The position numbers and the translations under genes are program-made. Below the pieces are notes generated by a model. It was given only the letters and a program-made list of their open reading frames with translations. It searched no databases and was not told where the DNA came from. Shown here one piece after another: positions 43,693 through 53,427 of a stretch of 54,405 bases of DNA. Position 1 is the first letter of the stretch; every line of letters begins with the position of its first letter. Origin of the DNA: Treponema sp. (GTDB lineage Bacteria > Spirochaetota > Spirochaetia > Treponematales > Treponemataceae); NCBI GenBank assembly GCA_016297405.1, contig JAEDGP010000005.1, positions 1-54,405 of the forward strand. The letters are read 5' to 3'.

Positions 43693-44868
43693 ATGAATAA
43701 GCGCAAAAAACTCCCACTCCCTCATTTCGTTCTGCTTGTTTCCCTTGCTTTAATCGCCAGCGGATGTGCCACAAAGCCTGATGCACCACACAAAGAAAAA
43801 GAACAGGTTTCCTCAATCAAACTGCTTTTCGCCGGGGATATTATGGCTCACAAGCCAAACTATTCCATGAAAGACTTCCACAAAATCTGGCTTTCAGTAA
43901 AAGACCAGATCAGATCAGCCGACCTTTCATTTGGAAACATCGAATCTCCTGTTGATGACACAAGGGATTTTTCCACTTTTCCAAACTTCAACTTCAAGCA
44001 CTCCTATGCAGATGCAATTATTGATGCCGGGTTCAACGTATTTTCCCTTGTAAACAACCATACCAACGACCAGGAACTTGAAGGCATGATGCATACTCTG
44101 GATTGGGCAGAAAGCATCGAACATCAGAGTGAACAATCCCAGCGGAAAATATTTTTTTCAGGGCTAAAAAGAACACCCCAAGAGCCTTTTTCCTACAGAC
44201 TTATCGAAAAGAACGGCTTCAAGATTCTGTTCCTGGCAGTTTCAGAAATCTTAAACCGCCCTTCATACAGCAAATACATGAACTTTGTTCGTCCAACAGA
44301 AAAAGGCTGGGCCGACTTCATTCAATATGTAAAAGAACTTCAGAAAGAAAACCCTTGCGACCTTTTCATTCTTTCCGTACACAGCGACGATCCTGAATAT
44401 GTCCATGAAGTTAGCACGAAGCGGAAAAATTATTTCAAAAGACTTCTTGATGCAGGCGTAGACATAATCTGGGCAAACCACCCTCATGTGGTTCGTGAGC
44501 ACGACCTTTACATGGATGCTGAAGGAGGCTTCATAAAGAACGTAGTGATGTATGGAAACGGAAACACCATCAGCGCACAGCGTCATCGGCCACAGCTTTC
44601 CAAACCTGACACCCCCAGAGACGACACTGGTGATGGAGTTATGATTACCATAGAAGTCCAGAAAACAAAAGATTTGGTACCTGTAATCAAAAGTGTCAAA
44701 TCCTCATATATCACCACCTACATAACTCCAAACTATGAATTTGTAATCGAAAACTTGAACGACGACTTTATAAAATGGCTTGAAGAAAACAGACCTCAAT
44801 GGGCCCCTTACATCAAAGCCAGAAAAGAAATCACTGAAAAAACAAAGGAAAACATAATATGGCAATAG
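43693..44868 (+). CDS. CapA-family lipoprotein (poly-glutamate capsule-type phosphatase fold)
   Basis: 391 residues. Signal peptide with lipobox LIASGC, so Cys25 should be lipidated. The mature part has the CapA/PgsA metallophosphatase-like pattern: LLFAGDIMAH (about 44-53), FGNIESPVDD (about 77), SLVNNHTND (about 114) and a HPHVV motif in IIWANHPHVVREHD. CapA proteins are needed for polyglutamate capsule in Bacillus, but many homologues lack a capsule; the activity is unknown here. No other capsule gene is nearby. It overlaps the helicase gene by ten bases. Confidence 0.82.
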   Translation: MNKRKKLPLPHFVLLVSLALIASGCATKPDAPHKEKEQVSSIKLLFAGDIMAHKPNYSMKDFHKIWLSVKDQIRSADLSFGNIESPVDDTRDFSTFPNFNFKHSYADAIIDAGFNVFSLVNNHTNDQELEGMMHTLDWAESIEHQSEQSQRKIFFSGLKRTPQEPFSYRLIEKNGFKILFLAVSEILNRPSYSKYMNFVRPTEKGWADFIQYVKELQKENPCDLFILSVHSDDPEYVHEVSTKRKNYFKRLLDAGVDIIWANHPHVVREHDLYMDAEGGFIKNVVMYGNGNTISAQRHRPQLSKPDTPRDDTGDGVMITIEVQKTKDLVPVIKSVKSSYITTYITPNYEFVIENLNDDFIKWLEENRPQWAPYIKARKEITEKTKENIIWQ

Positions 44869-47441
44869 ACTATCATTCACTTCCTGTCTATGAACAGAAA
44901 GACAGGATTCTGCAAGCATTAAAAGAAAACCAGGTAATCGTTGTGCAAAGTCCAACAGGCAGTGGAAAAACAACGCAACTGCCAGTGATTTTGCATGAAG
45001 CCGGATACGACTCCACAGGCATGATTGCCGTAACACAACCAAGACGTATCGCTGCCTTAAGCGTAAGCGAATTCATTGCGAAGCAGCTTGGAACAACATA
45101 CCCGGGTCTTGTTGGCTACAAAATGCGTTTCGAAGACAAAACCGACCTTACAACAAAAATCAAGATTATGACCGACGGCATTCTGCTCCAGGAAATGAAA
45201 CTTGATCCATGGCTTTCAAAGTATTCTGTAATCATGGTTGATGAAGCTCATGAACGAAGCTTAAACATAGATTTTGTGCTGGGACTTTTAAAACGTGTTC
45301 TGCAAGCCCGCAAGGAATTCAAGGTCATCGTAAGCTCTGCAACAATGAATGCACAAGCATTCAGCTCCTACTTTGGAGGATGCCCCATCGTAACCATAGA
45401 CACAGTCACATATCCTGTCACAACTATATACGATCCACCTGCAACCACAGTCACAACACTCACGGAGGTGGGCTGTGATGCAATTCTTTCAAAAATAAAC
45501 AATACCGTAGGACGCATTTTGGACAATGGAGATGAAGGTGGCATTCTGATTTTCCTTCCCGGGGAAAAAATCATCAAAGACTGCATGAAAATGCTTGATC
45601 ATGCATATTATGCAAAACGCATCCACACTTTACCTCTTTACGGACGCCTTTCAAAAGAAGACCAGGAAAGAGTTTTTTTGCCACCCCCAAAAGGAAAGAA
45701 AAAAGTCATCATTTCCACAAACATCGCAGAAACTTCCGTTACCATTTCAGACATTACCACTGTAATCGATCTGGGACTTGCAAAACTCAATTTCTATAAT
45801 CCTCATACCTTTACTTCCAGCCTGGTTGAAACACAGGTTTCAAAAGCCAGCTGCAACCAAAGAAAAGGTCGCGCCGGCCGTACACAGCCTGGAACATGCT
45901 ACCGCCTTTACCCAAGAAAAGATTTTGAAACAAGGCCAATGTACACGACTGAAGAAATCTATAGGACTGACTTGAGCGAAGTCCTTTTGCAGATGGCTGA
46001 CCTTGGAATCACCGACTTTCAAGGATTCGATTTCATTTCCCCACCAGGAAAGGAATCTATTGCAGGGGCAATTGACACCTTGAACATGCTTGGCGCATTA
46101 GACAAAGACAACAGTCTTTCCCCAATCGGAAAACTCATGACAGCTTTTCCACTGGAACCAAGAATCAGTCGTATCATCGTAGAATCAATCATGCGCTATC
46201 CTGCATCTCTTGACGATATCCTTATTGCAACATCGTTCCTAAGCACAAATTCTCCATACATTCTTCCACCAGGAGAAGAAATGGACGCACGCAAGGCCCA
46301 TCACAGCTTCAAGGATCCATTGGGTGACTTCGTTTCCTACCTGAATCTTTACAAATCATACCAGGCCTATGATGATAAGGAAAAATTCTGCAAGAAATAT
46401 TATCTTGACGAACGGGTCATGAGCGAAATACAGAACATAAACCTTCAGCTTCAGGACATCTGCTTCCACATGAACATTCCTGTAACAACAGGAGGCAGCA
46501 AGAGCGACTATCTTTGCTGTATTGCTGCTGGAATGATCCAATTCGTTTGCGTCAGAAGCGGCAGAGATAACTATAAAAGCCTTACGCAAGACCATATCTG
46601 CATACATCCAGGTTCTGTCATGTTCAAACAGGATCCTCTCTACATTGTTGCAGGTGAAATCGTCCGCACATCCCGTATGTTTGCAATGAGCGTTTCGCCC
46701 CTTACAAAAAACCTTCTTACACAGATTTCACCAGACCTGCTTTCAAGACTTGAAAACAGCAAAAACACAAAAAGTCTTGAAAACCAGGCTGACGCCTATG
46801 AAAACGAAAAAAGGCGGCATCTAGAGGAACGAGAAGCAAAAGCCAACGGCAAAAAGGTTTCAGATAAAAACTCTATTAAGGAAGAAAACAGATTCACTAT
46901 AGGCAACCAGACCTTTGAGATCAAGAAAGTAAAAGGCAAAAGATTTGTGAATCTTGATTATCAAAGCTTCATGAAAGCAATTGATGAGGAACAGGACAAA
47001 AACCGTCTGCAAAACACAGGAAAACTCATGGGCCGCCTTACATTCAGCGGAGGATTCATGCTTATGGATGGGGAAAAAGTTTCGCTGATCGCAAAGGTCT
47101 GCAAAAACCTGAACATGAAAGTCCTCTCCGAAAAAGAATTCAACAGAAAGCTGAACATAAACATCAACGAAGAAGGCGGCAGCCAAAAGCTTATACAGGC
47201 AGCTCAAAACACTCTTCGCATTGCCATCGCAAAGCAGAAAAGCAAAGAATACGGATTTGTCTGCCTTTTCACAGACGGCAAAGGAAATTTCTGGCACAAA
47301 GTTTCAAGGGGCTTTATGACTGCCTTAAACGAAAGCCTTTCCACACTTGAAACTCTGGCTGACATGGATCAAAACTTCACCCAGGAAGAAAAAGATACGT
47401 TGAACAAAATATATGCAACAATGAACGAGTTGTATAAATAA
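44859..47441 (+). CDS. hrpA: DEAH-box RNA helicase, HrpA-like
   Basis: 860 residues. Walker A SPTGSGKTTQLP at 31-42, DEAH about 128-131, SAT about 157, and motif VI NQRKGRAGRTQPG about 330-342. HA2 and OB-like regions follow (about 380-640), as in HrpA/Prp22-type helicases. The C-terminal 200 residues, after a Lys/Glu-rich linker, are an extension I cannot assign. Shorter than E. coli HrpA (about 1300). ATG 44859 has AAAGGAA upstream and overlaps the CapA-like gene by ten bases. Confidence 0.92.
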   Translation: MAIDYHSLPVYEQKDRILQALKENQVIVVQSPTGSGKTTQLPVILHEAGYDSTGMIAVTQPRRIAALSVSEFIAKQLGTTYPGLVGYKMRFEDKTDLTTKIKIMTDGILLQEMKLDPWLSKYSVIMVDEAHERSLNIDFVLGLLKRVLQARKEFKVIVSSATMNAQAFSSYFGGCPIVTIDTVTYPVTTIYDPPATTVTTLTEVGCDAILSKINNTVGRILDNGDEGGILIFLPGEKIIKDCMKMLDHAYYAKRIHTLPLYGRLSKEDQERVFLPPPKGKKKVIISTNIAETSVTISDITTVIDLGLAKLNFYNPHTFTSSLVETQVSKASCNQRKGRAGRTQPGTCYRLYPRKDFETRPMYTTEEIYRTDLSEVLLQMADLGITDFQGFDFISPPGKESIAGAIDTLNMLGALDKDNSLSPIGKLMTAFPLEPRISRIIVESIMRYPASLDDILIATSFLSTNSPYILPPGEEMDARKAHHSFKDPLGDFVSYLNLYKSYQAYDDKEKFCKKYYLDERVMSEIQNINLQLQDICFHMNIPVTTGGSKSDYLCCIAAGMIQFVCVRSGRDNYKSLTQDHICIHPGSVMFKQDPLYIVAGEIVRTSRMFAMSVSPLTKNLLTQISPDLLSRLENSKNTKSLENQADAYENEKRRHLEEREAKANGKKVSDKNSIKEENRFTIGNQTFEIKKVKGKRFVNLDYQSFMKAIDEEQDKNRLQNTGKLMGRLTFSGGFMLMDGEKVSLIAKVCKNLNMKVLSEKEFNRKLNININEEGGSQKLIQAAQNTLRIAIAKQKSKEYGFVCLFTDGKGNFWHKVSRGFMTALNESLSTLETLADMDQNFTQEEKDTLNKIYATMNELYK

Positions 47442-47452
47442 AAAGGAACAAG

Positions 47453-47538
47453 ATGGATAGCCCACAAAAAGCCTGGCAAAAAAAAGCAGCTGTCCTGGAA
47501 AAAGCAAAACTTACAGGCTTACGCAAGCCGTCCTCAAT
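47453..47538 (+). other. Possible gene remnant with intact start signals, and converging gene ends
   Basis: Directly after the helicase stop, AAGGA and ATG 47453 open a frame (MDSPQKAWQKKAAVLEK) that looks like a normal N-terminus but runs antisense into the HEAT-repeat gene, so it is probably the stub of a lost gene. A 5-bp stem (GGCTT/AAGCC, around 47517-47530) followed on the minus strand by a T-rich stretch could end the HEAT transcript weakly. No clear terminator is seen for the helicase. Confidence 0.3.
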
Positions 47539-49167
47539 TTATTTTGCCTGGCCGCTGCTTTTTTTTAGATTCTCATTTGCCTTCTTTTCTGAAGATTTTT
47601 CGCTTTTTTCGTTTGATTTGCCTTCTTCAGATTTTTCTTCTTCATCTTCTTCGGCAAGTCCCAAAAGCTTTCTGGCACGTTTTCTGTTAGAAGCATTGGC
47701 CTTCTTGTCTGTTGCAATTGCGTTCACATCATCCTTTGCCGAAGAATACTTGCTGTTTTTATACATTGTAAGTCCCTGACTTACAGTTGTGGCATCCTTT
47801 GACTTAAGGTAAAGGGAACATACTTCTGCCCAGGCATTTTTTGGATATTTTATGAAGATTTTTCCAAGTTCTGCACGAAGCTTCTTGAATTTATCGTCTT
47901 CAGCACATTTTTTTCCAAGTTCAACGATTTCCTTTTCACCTGCATCACCATTTTTAACAAGGTTTTCACAGATTATAGTTTTTGCGCCATCGCCAACTTT
48001 CTTGTCATTCAGCTGCTCCACCAGGAATTCATTTCCTTTTTTTGTATTCAGTTCGGCAATGGCAACATAACATTCATTTTTCACAACATTTTCAGAATCG
48101 TTTTTTGCCCTATAGATGAGAAAATCCATTGATTTATCGATCTTCAGTTTTTTTGCTGACTGAATCGCTTCCACACGAACTTTATAATGGTCATCACGAA
48201 TGGCCTGAATGATAGCTTTATGGGCACGCTCTTCATCCTCATAGCAGGAAAAACCTTTTACACAATACTGCCTCATATTTGGATCACCTTGTGCATAAAG
48301 CCTTTCAAGAATTGGAATAGAATCCTTGTTTTTCATCTTACCTATAGCTTCTGCTGCATACATGCGCACAAAGCTGTTTTCATCTTCATCTTTTGCAATT
48401 TCAGAAAGCTGTTCCCAGGTTTCTGTGGCACACATCTGTCCAAGAGTGCGCATAAGGGCCTGTCTCTGAGGTACAGTCAGATCATCATGTTTTAGATAAT
48501 TTGCAAGATACACAGCTTCTTTTTCAGTACCTGTCTTTCCAAGGGCCGCAAGCGCTCCGTTGAAATATTTTTCTTCGCCGCTTTCCAGAAGTTTTGCAAA
48601 GGCAGGTCCAGCTTCCTTGCACTTCACTTCCGACAAATAATTGAAGCACTTTTCAACAATGGATGAAGGAGTATCGTATGGATCGTCAACGATTTCCACA
48701 GCATAATCTTCCAGACACGGATCTTCCTGTTTTGCAAAATAATCTAAGATGCTGGCCTTGATTGCATTTCCAGATGAAGTTTGAAAAAGATCGTAAAGCT
48801 CATCCATATACCGCGGATCATCATCTTCAGTTACTTTATTTATGACATCAGAAATTTCTGCAGGAGTTCCAAAACGGATTGTATTTACATTTTTCTCAAA
48901 ATCTTCACCATCCTCATCTTTTTCCTTTGCAAGGCGAAGCTTTTCCGCATCAGGCTTTTTTGGCCGCTTTGCTTCAGGAATCTTTACAGTCACATGAAGA
49001 TAGTCAATTTCTTCCCCTTCATCTTCACCTTCTGCGGCAGAAACCGCATCCAATGCCATTTCCTCATCATCGGAAACAAAAGAATCATAATCCACTTCAT
49101 CACTTTCCTGACTGAAAAAAGGAACAAACAGCAATGAAAGGATTGCAACAAATATCATTCTCTTCAT
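47539..49167 (-). CDS. Secreted HEAT-repeat protein
   Basis: About 542 residues from ATG 49165-49167, with GGTGGA upstream; a further upstream ATG exists but has no ribosome binding site. Signal peptide about 1-19 (MIFVAILSLLFVPFFSQ), an acidic, low-complexity segment (about 20-90), then about ten HEAT/armadillo-like repeats (for example QALMRTLGQMCATETWEQL and YAAEAIGKMKNKDSIPILERL). The C-terminal 45 residues are Lys/Glu/Ser-rich and probably disordered. A protein-binding scaffold in the periplasm is inferred. Confidence 0.82.
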   Translation of the reverse strand: MKRMIFVAILSLLFVPFFSQESDEVDYDSFVSDDEEMALDAVSAAEGEDEGEEIDYLHVTVKIPEAKRPKKPDAEKLRLAKEKDEDGEDFEKNVNTIRFGTPAEISDVINKVTEDDDPRYMDELYDLFQTSSGNAIKASILDYFAKQEDPCLEDYAVEIVDDPYDTPSSIVEKCFNYLSEVKCKEAGPAFAKLLESGEEKYFNGALAALGKTGTEKEAVYLANYLKHDDLTVPQRQALMRTLGQMCATETWEQLSEIAKDEDENSFVRMYAAEAIGKMKNKDSIPILERLYAQGDPNMRQYCVKGFSCYEDEERAHKAIIQAIRDDHYKVRVEAIQSAKKLKIDKSMDFLIYRAKNDSENVVKNECYVAIAELNTKKGNEFLVEQLNDKKVGDGAKTIICENLVKNGDAGEKEIVELGKKCAEDDKFKKLRAELGKIFIKYPKNAWAEVCSLYLKSKDATTVSQGLTMYKNSKYSSAKDDVNAIATDKKANASNRKRARKLLGLAEEDEEEKSEEGKSNEKSEKSSEKKANENLKKSSGQAK

Positions 49168-49233
49168 ATTATCCACCACATTCATGTTCGGCAAAAAAGC
49201 CTTCTATAATGAAAACTTTGCATCTCCAAAAGG

Positions 49234-50367
49234 TTACTGAATGTTTCCAGCCTCATAGCGGCTCAAGAATTGTTTTTTAAATTCCTCAAACCTGTCTTCG
49301 CTGATTGCAACCCTGATTTCCTTCATAAGATTGTTCAAAAAATACAAATTATGATAGGTTGCCAGCATGCAGCTAAGAATTTCCTGCTCTTTGAAAAGAT
49401 GGCGCAAATAAGATCTGCTATATTTCCTGCATACTTTGCAGTTACATTCCCTGTCGATTGGGCCAAAATCATGAGTCCACCGTTCCTGTTTGATGGAAAG
49501 TTGACCGTCGTGAGTAAAATAAGCACCGTTTCTGGCATTTCTTGTTGGAAGAACGCAGTCGAACATATCAATTCCTGAGGCAACCGCATTTAGAATATAC
49601 TCAGGAGTGCCAATTCCCATAACATACTTTGGCTTCTCTTCTGGCAAAAGAGATGAAGTATAGGCCATATATTCGCAGAAAACATCCCTTGGCTCACCCA
49701 CGCTAAGACCTCCAATGGCAATTCCAGGAAAATCTAAGGAAGAAACGAATTGTGCACTTTGTTTGCGCAAATCTTCAAAAAAGTTTCCCTGGACAATAGG
49801 AAAAAGGATACCCTTATACCCATTTTCCATTTCCTTTTCCCATTCCTTTTTGGCGCGCAAAAGCCAGTCGCTTGTAATCTTAAGTGCACGCACAGCTTCT
49901 TTTTTTTCCACTCCATAACCTGAGCAAACATCCAGCTGCATCTGGATATCGGAATTAAATTTTGCCTGGGTTTGAACTACATTTTCAGGAGTAAAAATAT
50001 GACGGGAACCATCGATATGACTTTGAAATTTTACGCCATCTTCTGTGATTTTTCGTAATCCTGAAAGGGAAAAAACCTGAAAACCCCCGGAATCTGTGAG
50101 AAAATTTCTGTTCCATTTTGAAAAGCCATGAAGTCCACCAGCCTCCTTGATCAGATCAGGACCTGGACGCAGAAAAAGATGATAAGTATTGGCAAGTATT
50201 ATTTCAAAACCAATCTCTTCAAGATCATCTTGAGTAATTGACTTTACAGTTGCACAAGTTCCCACAGGCATGAATACTGGAGTCTGAACAGTTCCATGAG
50301 GCAAAGTCAGTACCCCATTTCTTGCTCTTGAATTTGCGTTTTTGTGAAGAATATTAAAAATGTTCAT
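49234..50367 (-). CDS. tgt: Queuine tRNA-ribosyltransferase
   Basis: Exchanges guanine 34 for preQ1 in tRNAs for Asp, Asn, His and Tyr. 377 residues. FMPVGTCATVKSIT, TYHLFLRPGPDLIKEAGGLH and DSGGFQVFS (Asp92) form the substrate pocket; the nucleophilic Asp is in MFDCVLPTRNARNG (about 267) and the zinc site is CNCKVCRKY with a later His. All motifs intact. No queC/D/E genes are adjacent. Followed closely by the LptG-like gene (36-bp gap in the same direction). Confidence 0.96.
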   Translation of the reverse strand: MNIFNILHKNANSRARNGVLTLPHGTVQTPVFMPVGTCATVKSITQDDLEEIGFEIILANTYHLFLRPGPDLIKEAGGLHGFSKWNRNFLTDSGGFQVFSLSGLRKITEDGVKFQSHIDGSRHIFTPENVVQTQAKFNSDIQMQLDVCSGYGVEKKEAVRALKITSDWLLRAKKEWEKEMENGYKGILFPIVQGNFFEDLRKQSAQFVSSLDFPGIAIGGLSVGEPRDVFCEYMAYTSSLLPEEKPKYVMGIGTPEYILNAVASGIDMFDCVLPTRNARNGAYFTHDGQLSIKQERWTHDFGPIDRECNCKVCRKYSRSYLRHLFKEQEILSCMLATYHNLYFLNNLMKEIRVAISEDRFEEFKKQFLSRYEAGNIQ

Positions 50368-50402
50368 AAAACAAGGAATCTCCCAAAATAATTAATATGA
50401 AA

Positions 50403-51479
50403 TTATGTTCTTGCGAACCTTAAAAGCATAATGCTTATACAAATAAAGAAAAAGACAGGAAACCATGCTCCCATAAATGGCGAAATATACGAAAACTTTG
50501 CCAAAAGCATTGTAAGCATTTGCATTACATAAAACAAAACCGCAGCACTTACTGAAAGAGACAGGCTTATGAGCAGAACGTTTTTACGAGATTTGCCAGA
50601 AAGACCAACAGAAAGAAACACAACGATAAAAACCACAAAGGGGTAGGAAAACTTCTTATAGTAAACCGAAAGTTCCTCGTTGTATGGGAAACCAACCTTT
50701 TTAAGATGCTCGATGTAGATTTTTGCCTGCCGCACGTCAATTTCTTCAATCGAAAGCGAGTTGCTTCTAAAAGTTTCACTAGGCTCAACAAGGCGGGAAA
50801 GCAGGTCCATCTGAACCGGTTCACATATCAACTGGCCATTCACATAGGACCATTGAACGGTATTGAAAAGCTTCCACTGTCCCACATCAAATTGCCAATA
50901 GGCGCTATCTGCATGCAAAATCGCATTCAAGGTTTTATCTTCATTTCTGAATACCAGAAAAAGGTCAAAAAGCCGCTGCTGACTGTCTTCATAAGACTGA
51001 GCCTTATAGATGATTTTTCCGTTGTCAGAAAGCACAACTACACTGTCGTTATCAAAGTTTTTTTCTTCAGCCAGCAGCTCGGACTGAAGTGCCTTCTTTT
51101 GTGCAAAAGTAGGAACTACAACCTTATCTTCAAACACGAACATTCCAAAAGAAAGAACAACGGAAAAAATCAGGAGCGGCAAAGTAAAACGAAACAACGA
51201 AACGCCAGAAGCGAAGACCGCCGTAAGTTCGTTACTGGCATAAAAATCACTTAATGAATATGAGACTGCAAAAAGAGTAGCCAGAGGCAAAGCATACCAG
51301 ATTGTCTTTGGCGTATACAAAAGCATCAAGTTCAAAACCTGATTTACCGGCGCATCATTTTGAATGAATTTCTGAATATTCATCAAAAGATCCACCAAAA
51401 CCAATACAAGCGAAAAGAAAGCAAGAGAACCTATGAAAATCGGGAAAAACTTCTTGAACAGATATAAAGTCAGTTTCAT
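50403..51479 (-). CDS. LptF/LptG-family permease (YjgP/YjgQ), second copy
   Basis: 358 residues: three N-terminal helices (about 10-36, 50-75, 95-120), a beta-jellyroll periplasmic part (about 125-265; DNGKIIYKAQSYEDSQQR) and three C-terminal helices, the YjgP/YjgQ layout. In diderms with LPS these form the LptB2FG extractor. Treponemes such as T. pallidum lack classical LPS, so the substrate, possibly another lipid or lipooligosaccharide, is unclear. Overlaps its partner's stop as ATGA. No lptB is adjacent. Confidence 0.82.
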   Translation of the reverse strand: MKLTLYLFKKFFPIFIGSLAFFSLVLVLVDLLMNIQKFIQNDAPVNQVLNLMLLYTPKTIWYALPLATLFAVSYSLSDFYASNELTAVFASGVSLFRFTLPLLIFSVVLSFGMFVFEDKVVVPTFAQKKALQSELLAEEKNFDNDSVVVLSDNGKIIYKAQSYEDSQQRLFDLFLVFRNEDKTLNAILHADSAYWQFDVGQWKLFNTVQWSYVNGQLICEPVQMDLLSRLVEPSETFRSNSLSIEEIDVRQAKIYIEHLKKVGFPYNEELSVYYKKFSYPFVVFIVVFLSVGLSGKSRKNVLLISLSLSVSAAVLFYVMQMLTMLLAKFSYISPFMGAWFPVFFFICISIMLLRFART

Positions 51480-52744
51480 TTTCTTTTCAACACCACATAA
51501 AATATCAATGCGGCAAATCCGATGACAGAATCAGGAAGCCACATTGCCAAAACCCCATTCATAGTTCCCACCTTAATGGCAAAAATCTGGTTCATAATCA
51601 TCATCGCCCAGTACAGGACGCTGATCAAAAGTCCAACTACAAGACCAATGGTCTGTCCGTTATGTTTTCCAAACAAAAAAGCCAGCGGCAATGCCAGCAA
51701 AGCAAAGAAAAACGAACCGAAAGGCTGGCTGAATTTTTTGTGAAATTCCGTAACAAATGCATTCAGCTGACTTTTGCTGTGCCCTGGAATCGATTTGAAA
51801 TCATCAATTTTTTTCTTCAAATCATAAGAAGTCATTTCCGTTGGCGAAGTGGCAAAATTTCCTGCAAAAACAGCAGAATCGAATATGTTCATTGTAGCTA
51901 TATCCGCTTTCAGTACATCGTAATCGGTGCGGTTTTTGTTATCCAGAAAAATTGAAACAGAATCCTTCATATTCATCTGCATAAGAATGCCAGCCTTCCT
52001 GGAACTTTTCAGATTAGATTCCCCAGCCACAATTATTCGCTGACTGTCATCATTTGACTTATCGATAATGACCAGGTCCTTCACCTGCCCTTCATCTCCA
52101 TCACCAATGACAATGGTAGCATTATTCAGCCTCTTAACGCTGTTCGGCTCTATTTCAACACCAGGATTTGAGGCTACAATCTGACGCAAAAGCTTGTTAT
52201 AGTTTAATTTTCCTACAGGCAAAAGATAATCGTTCACAAAGAACGAAACTACTGAAATGAAAAGCCCCATAATGATCACGGGAATAGCTACACTTCTATA
52301 CCCCAAACCAGAAGCTCTGAAAATCAGCACCTCATTATCGCTCATAATTCGACCAAGGCACATCAGAAAACCTACAAGAGTTGCAAAAGGCGCAGATTGA
52401 GCAATAATCATAGGCAAACTGTAGGCAATAAGCTTCATAACATCATTAAAAGGAACCCTTTGCTTTAAAACATTCTCAACAACAAGAAGAATCTGGTTCA
52501 CAAAAAACACAAGAAAAAAGAAAAGAAAGGCTACTGCAAAATAAAGTGTAAGTTCCTTCACCAGATAACGGGTAATCACATGATTGCCAAGATTTCTTGC
52601 CGTAACTCCAGCCCTGTTCGCCCTGAACAATTTCTTTAAAAATTCAGGACAAAACTTTCCGATCATACCAGAAATTCTGGAGCAAAAAGCCTTTACAGAG
52701 TCGAACATCACAGCAATTTTCTTTTCAAAAGAATCCAAAAACAC
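51476..52744 (-). CDS. LptF/LptG-family permease (YjgP/YjgQ), first copy
   Basis: About 422 residues from GTG 52742-52744, which has a poor ribosome binding site; ATG 52708 (MFDSVKAF) is an alternative. An N-terminal 50-residue extension precedes the first helix (about 66-90, LYFAVAFLFFFLVFFVNQIL). Six helices and a central periplasmic domain with YDVLKADIATMNIFDS match the family. It pairs with the following gene, suggesting a heterodimeric permease. Confidence 0.82.
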   Translation of the reverse strand: MFLDSFEKKIAVMFDSVKAFCSRISGMIGKFCPEFLKKLFRANRAGVTARNLGNHVITRYLVKELTLYFAVAFLFFFLVFFVNQILLVVENVLKQRVPFNDVMKLIAYSLPMIIAQSAPFATLVGFLMCLGRIMSDNEVLIFRASGLGYRSVAIPVIIMGLFISVVSFFVNDYLLPVGKLNYNKLLRQIVASNPGVEIEPNSVKRLNNATIVIGDGDEGQVKDLVIIDKSNDDSQRIIVAGESNLKSSRKAGILMQMNMKDSVSIFLDNKNRTDYDVLKADIATMNIFDSAVFAGNFATSPTEMTSYDLKKKIDDFKSIPGHSKSQLNAFVTEFHKKFSQPFGSFFFALLALPLAFLFGKHNGQTIGLVVGLLISVLYWAMMIMNQIFAIKVGTMNGVLAMWLPDSVIGFAALIFYVVLKRK

Positions 52745-52774
52745 TTTTAGACCAAAAAATAAGTAACTTGCGTG

Positions 52775-53215
52775 TTAAACGCCGGTGTGGCCAAATCCGC
52801 CTGAACCACGCTCAGTTTCATCCAGCGCATCCACACTCACAAAAACTCCCTGGGTAACAGGAGATACAACCAGCTGGGCAATTCTATCTCCATTATGCAC
52901 TGTAAAAGGCTCATCACCAAGATTGATCAGTATCACGCATATTTCCCCACGATAATCGCTGTCAATAGTGCCGGGGGTATTCAGCACCGTAACACCGCTT
53001 TTTGCTGCAAGTCCAGAACGCGGGCGAACTTGAATCTCATATCCTTCAGGAATGGCTGTAAAAAGTCCAGTAGGAACAATAACCCTTTTTCCGCAAGGAA
53101 TAACCAGATCTTTTTCAATATAGGCACAAACATCACATCCAGCAGCGCCAACCGTTTTGTACTCAGGAACCTGAACTCCAGGCTTTGAAACGCATTTAAT
53201 TTCAATTTTGTTCAT
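52775..53215 (-). CDS. dut: dUTP pyrophosphatase
   Basis: Trimeric dUTPase, 146 residues, normal length; keeps uracil out of DNA and yields dUMP. Motif I AAGCDVCAYIEKDL, motif II PRSGLAAKSG, motif III NTPGTIDSDYRGEI, motif IV NGDRIAQLVV and motif V GSGGFGHTG are all present. The AAGGA ribosome binding site touches ATG 53213-53215 with no spacer, which is tight; no other in-frame start fits. The gene is separated from lptF by a 30-bp gap. Confidence 0.94.
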   Translation of the reverse strand: MNKIEIKCVSKPGVQVPEYKTVGAAGCDVCAYIEKDLVIPCGKRVIVPTGLFTAIPEGYEIQVRPRSGLAAKSGVTVLNTPGTIDSDYRGEICVILINLGDEPFTVHNGDRIAQLVVSPVTQGVFVSVDALDETERGSGGFGHTGV

Positions 53216-53270
53216 TCCTTAATTTTAACGTAATTCAACAAAATTTTCTACACAAACAATTTAAACAAAA

Positions 53271-53345
53271 AAAAGCTATAGCCTTGCACAACTTTAGAAT
53301 ATTCAGTTTCCCCCAAAGTCACCGGAAATCAGATACAAGGCTTTT
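53271..53345. other. Possible long-loop stem with T-run, terminator or small RNA
   Basis: AGCCTTG (53280-53286) pairs with CAAGGCT (53336-53342), with a loop of about 49 bases; T-runs flank both ends on opposite strands. It could end a minus-strand transcript from the HAD fragment, or be part of an RNA. Evidence is only the inverted repeat. Confidence 0.25.
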
Positions 53346-53363
53346 TCCATATTACTTTTTTTA

Positions 53364-53427
53364 AGGGCGCCTGCCCTACGGCTCAAAGCTCCGCTTTTCA
53401 CCTACCCCTCCTACGGGGACACCCCGT
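53364..53427. repeat. GC-rich structured repeat of three hairpins
   Basis: A GC-rich island in an otherwise AT-rich gap. It folds into three consecutive hairpins: AGGGC/GCCCT (53364-53377), AAAGC/GCTTT (53385-53397) and ACGGGG/CCCCGT (53413-53427, loop ACA). It abuts and probably interrupts the HAD gene fragment. I suspect a dispersed spirochaetal repeat, but no second copy is in this window. Confidence 0.5.
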
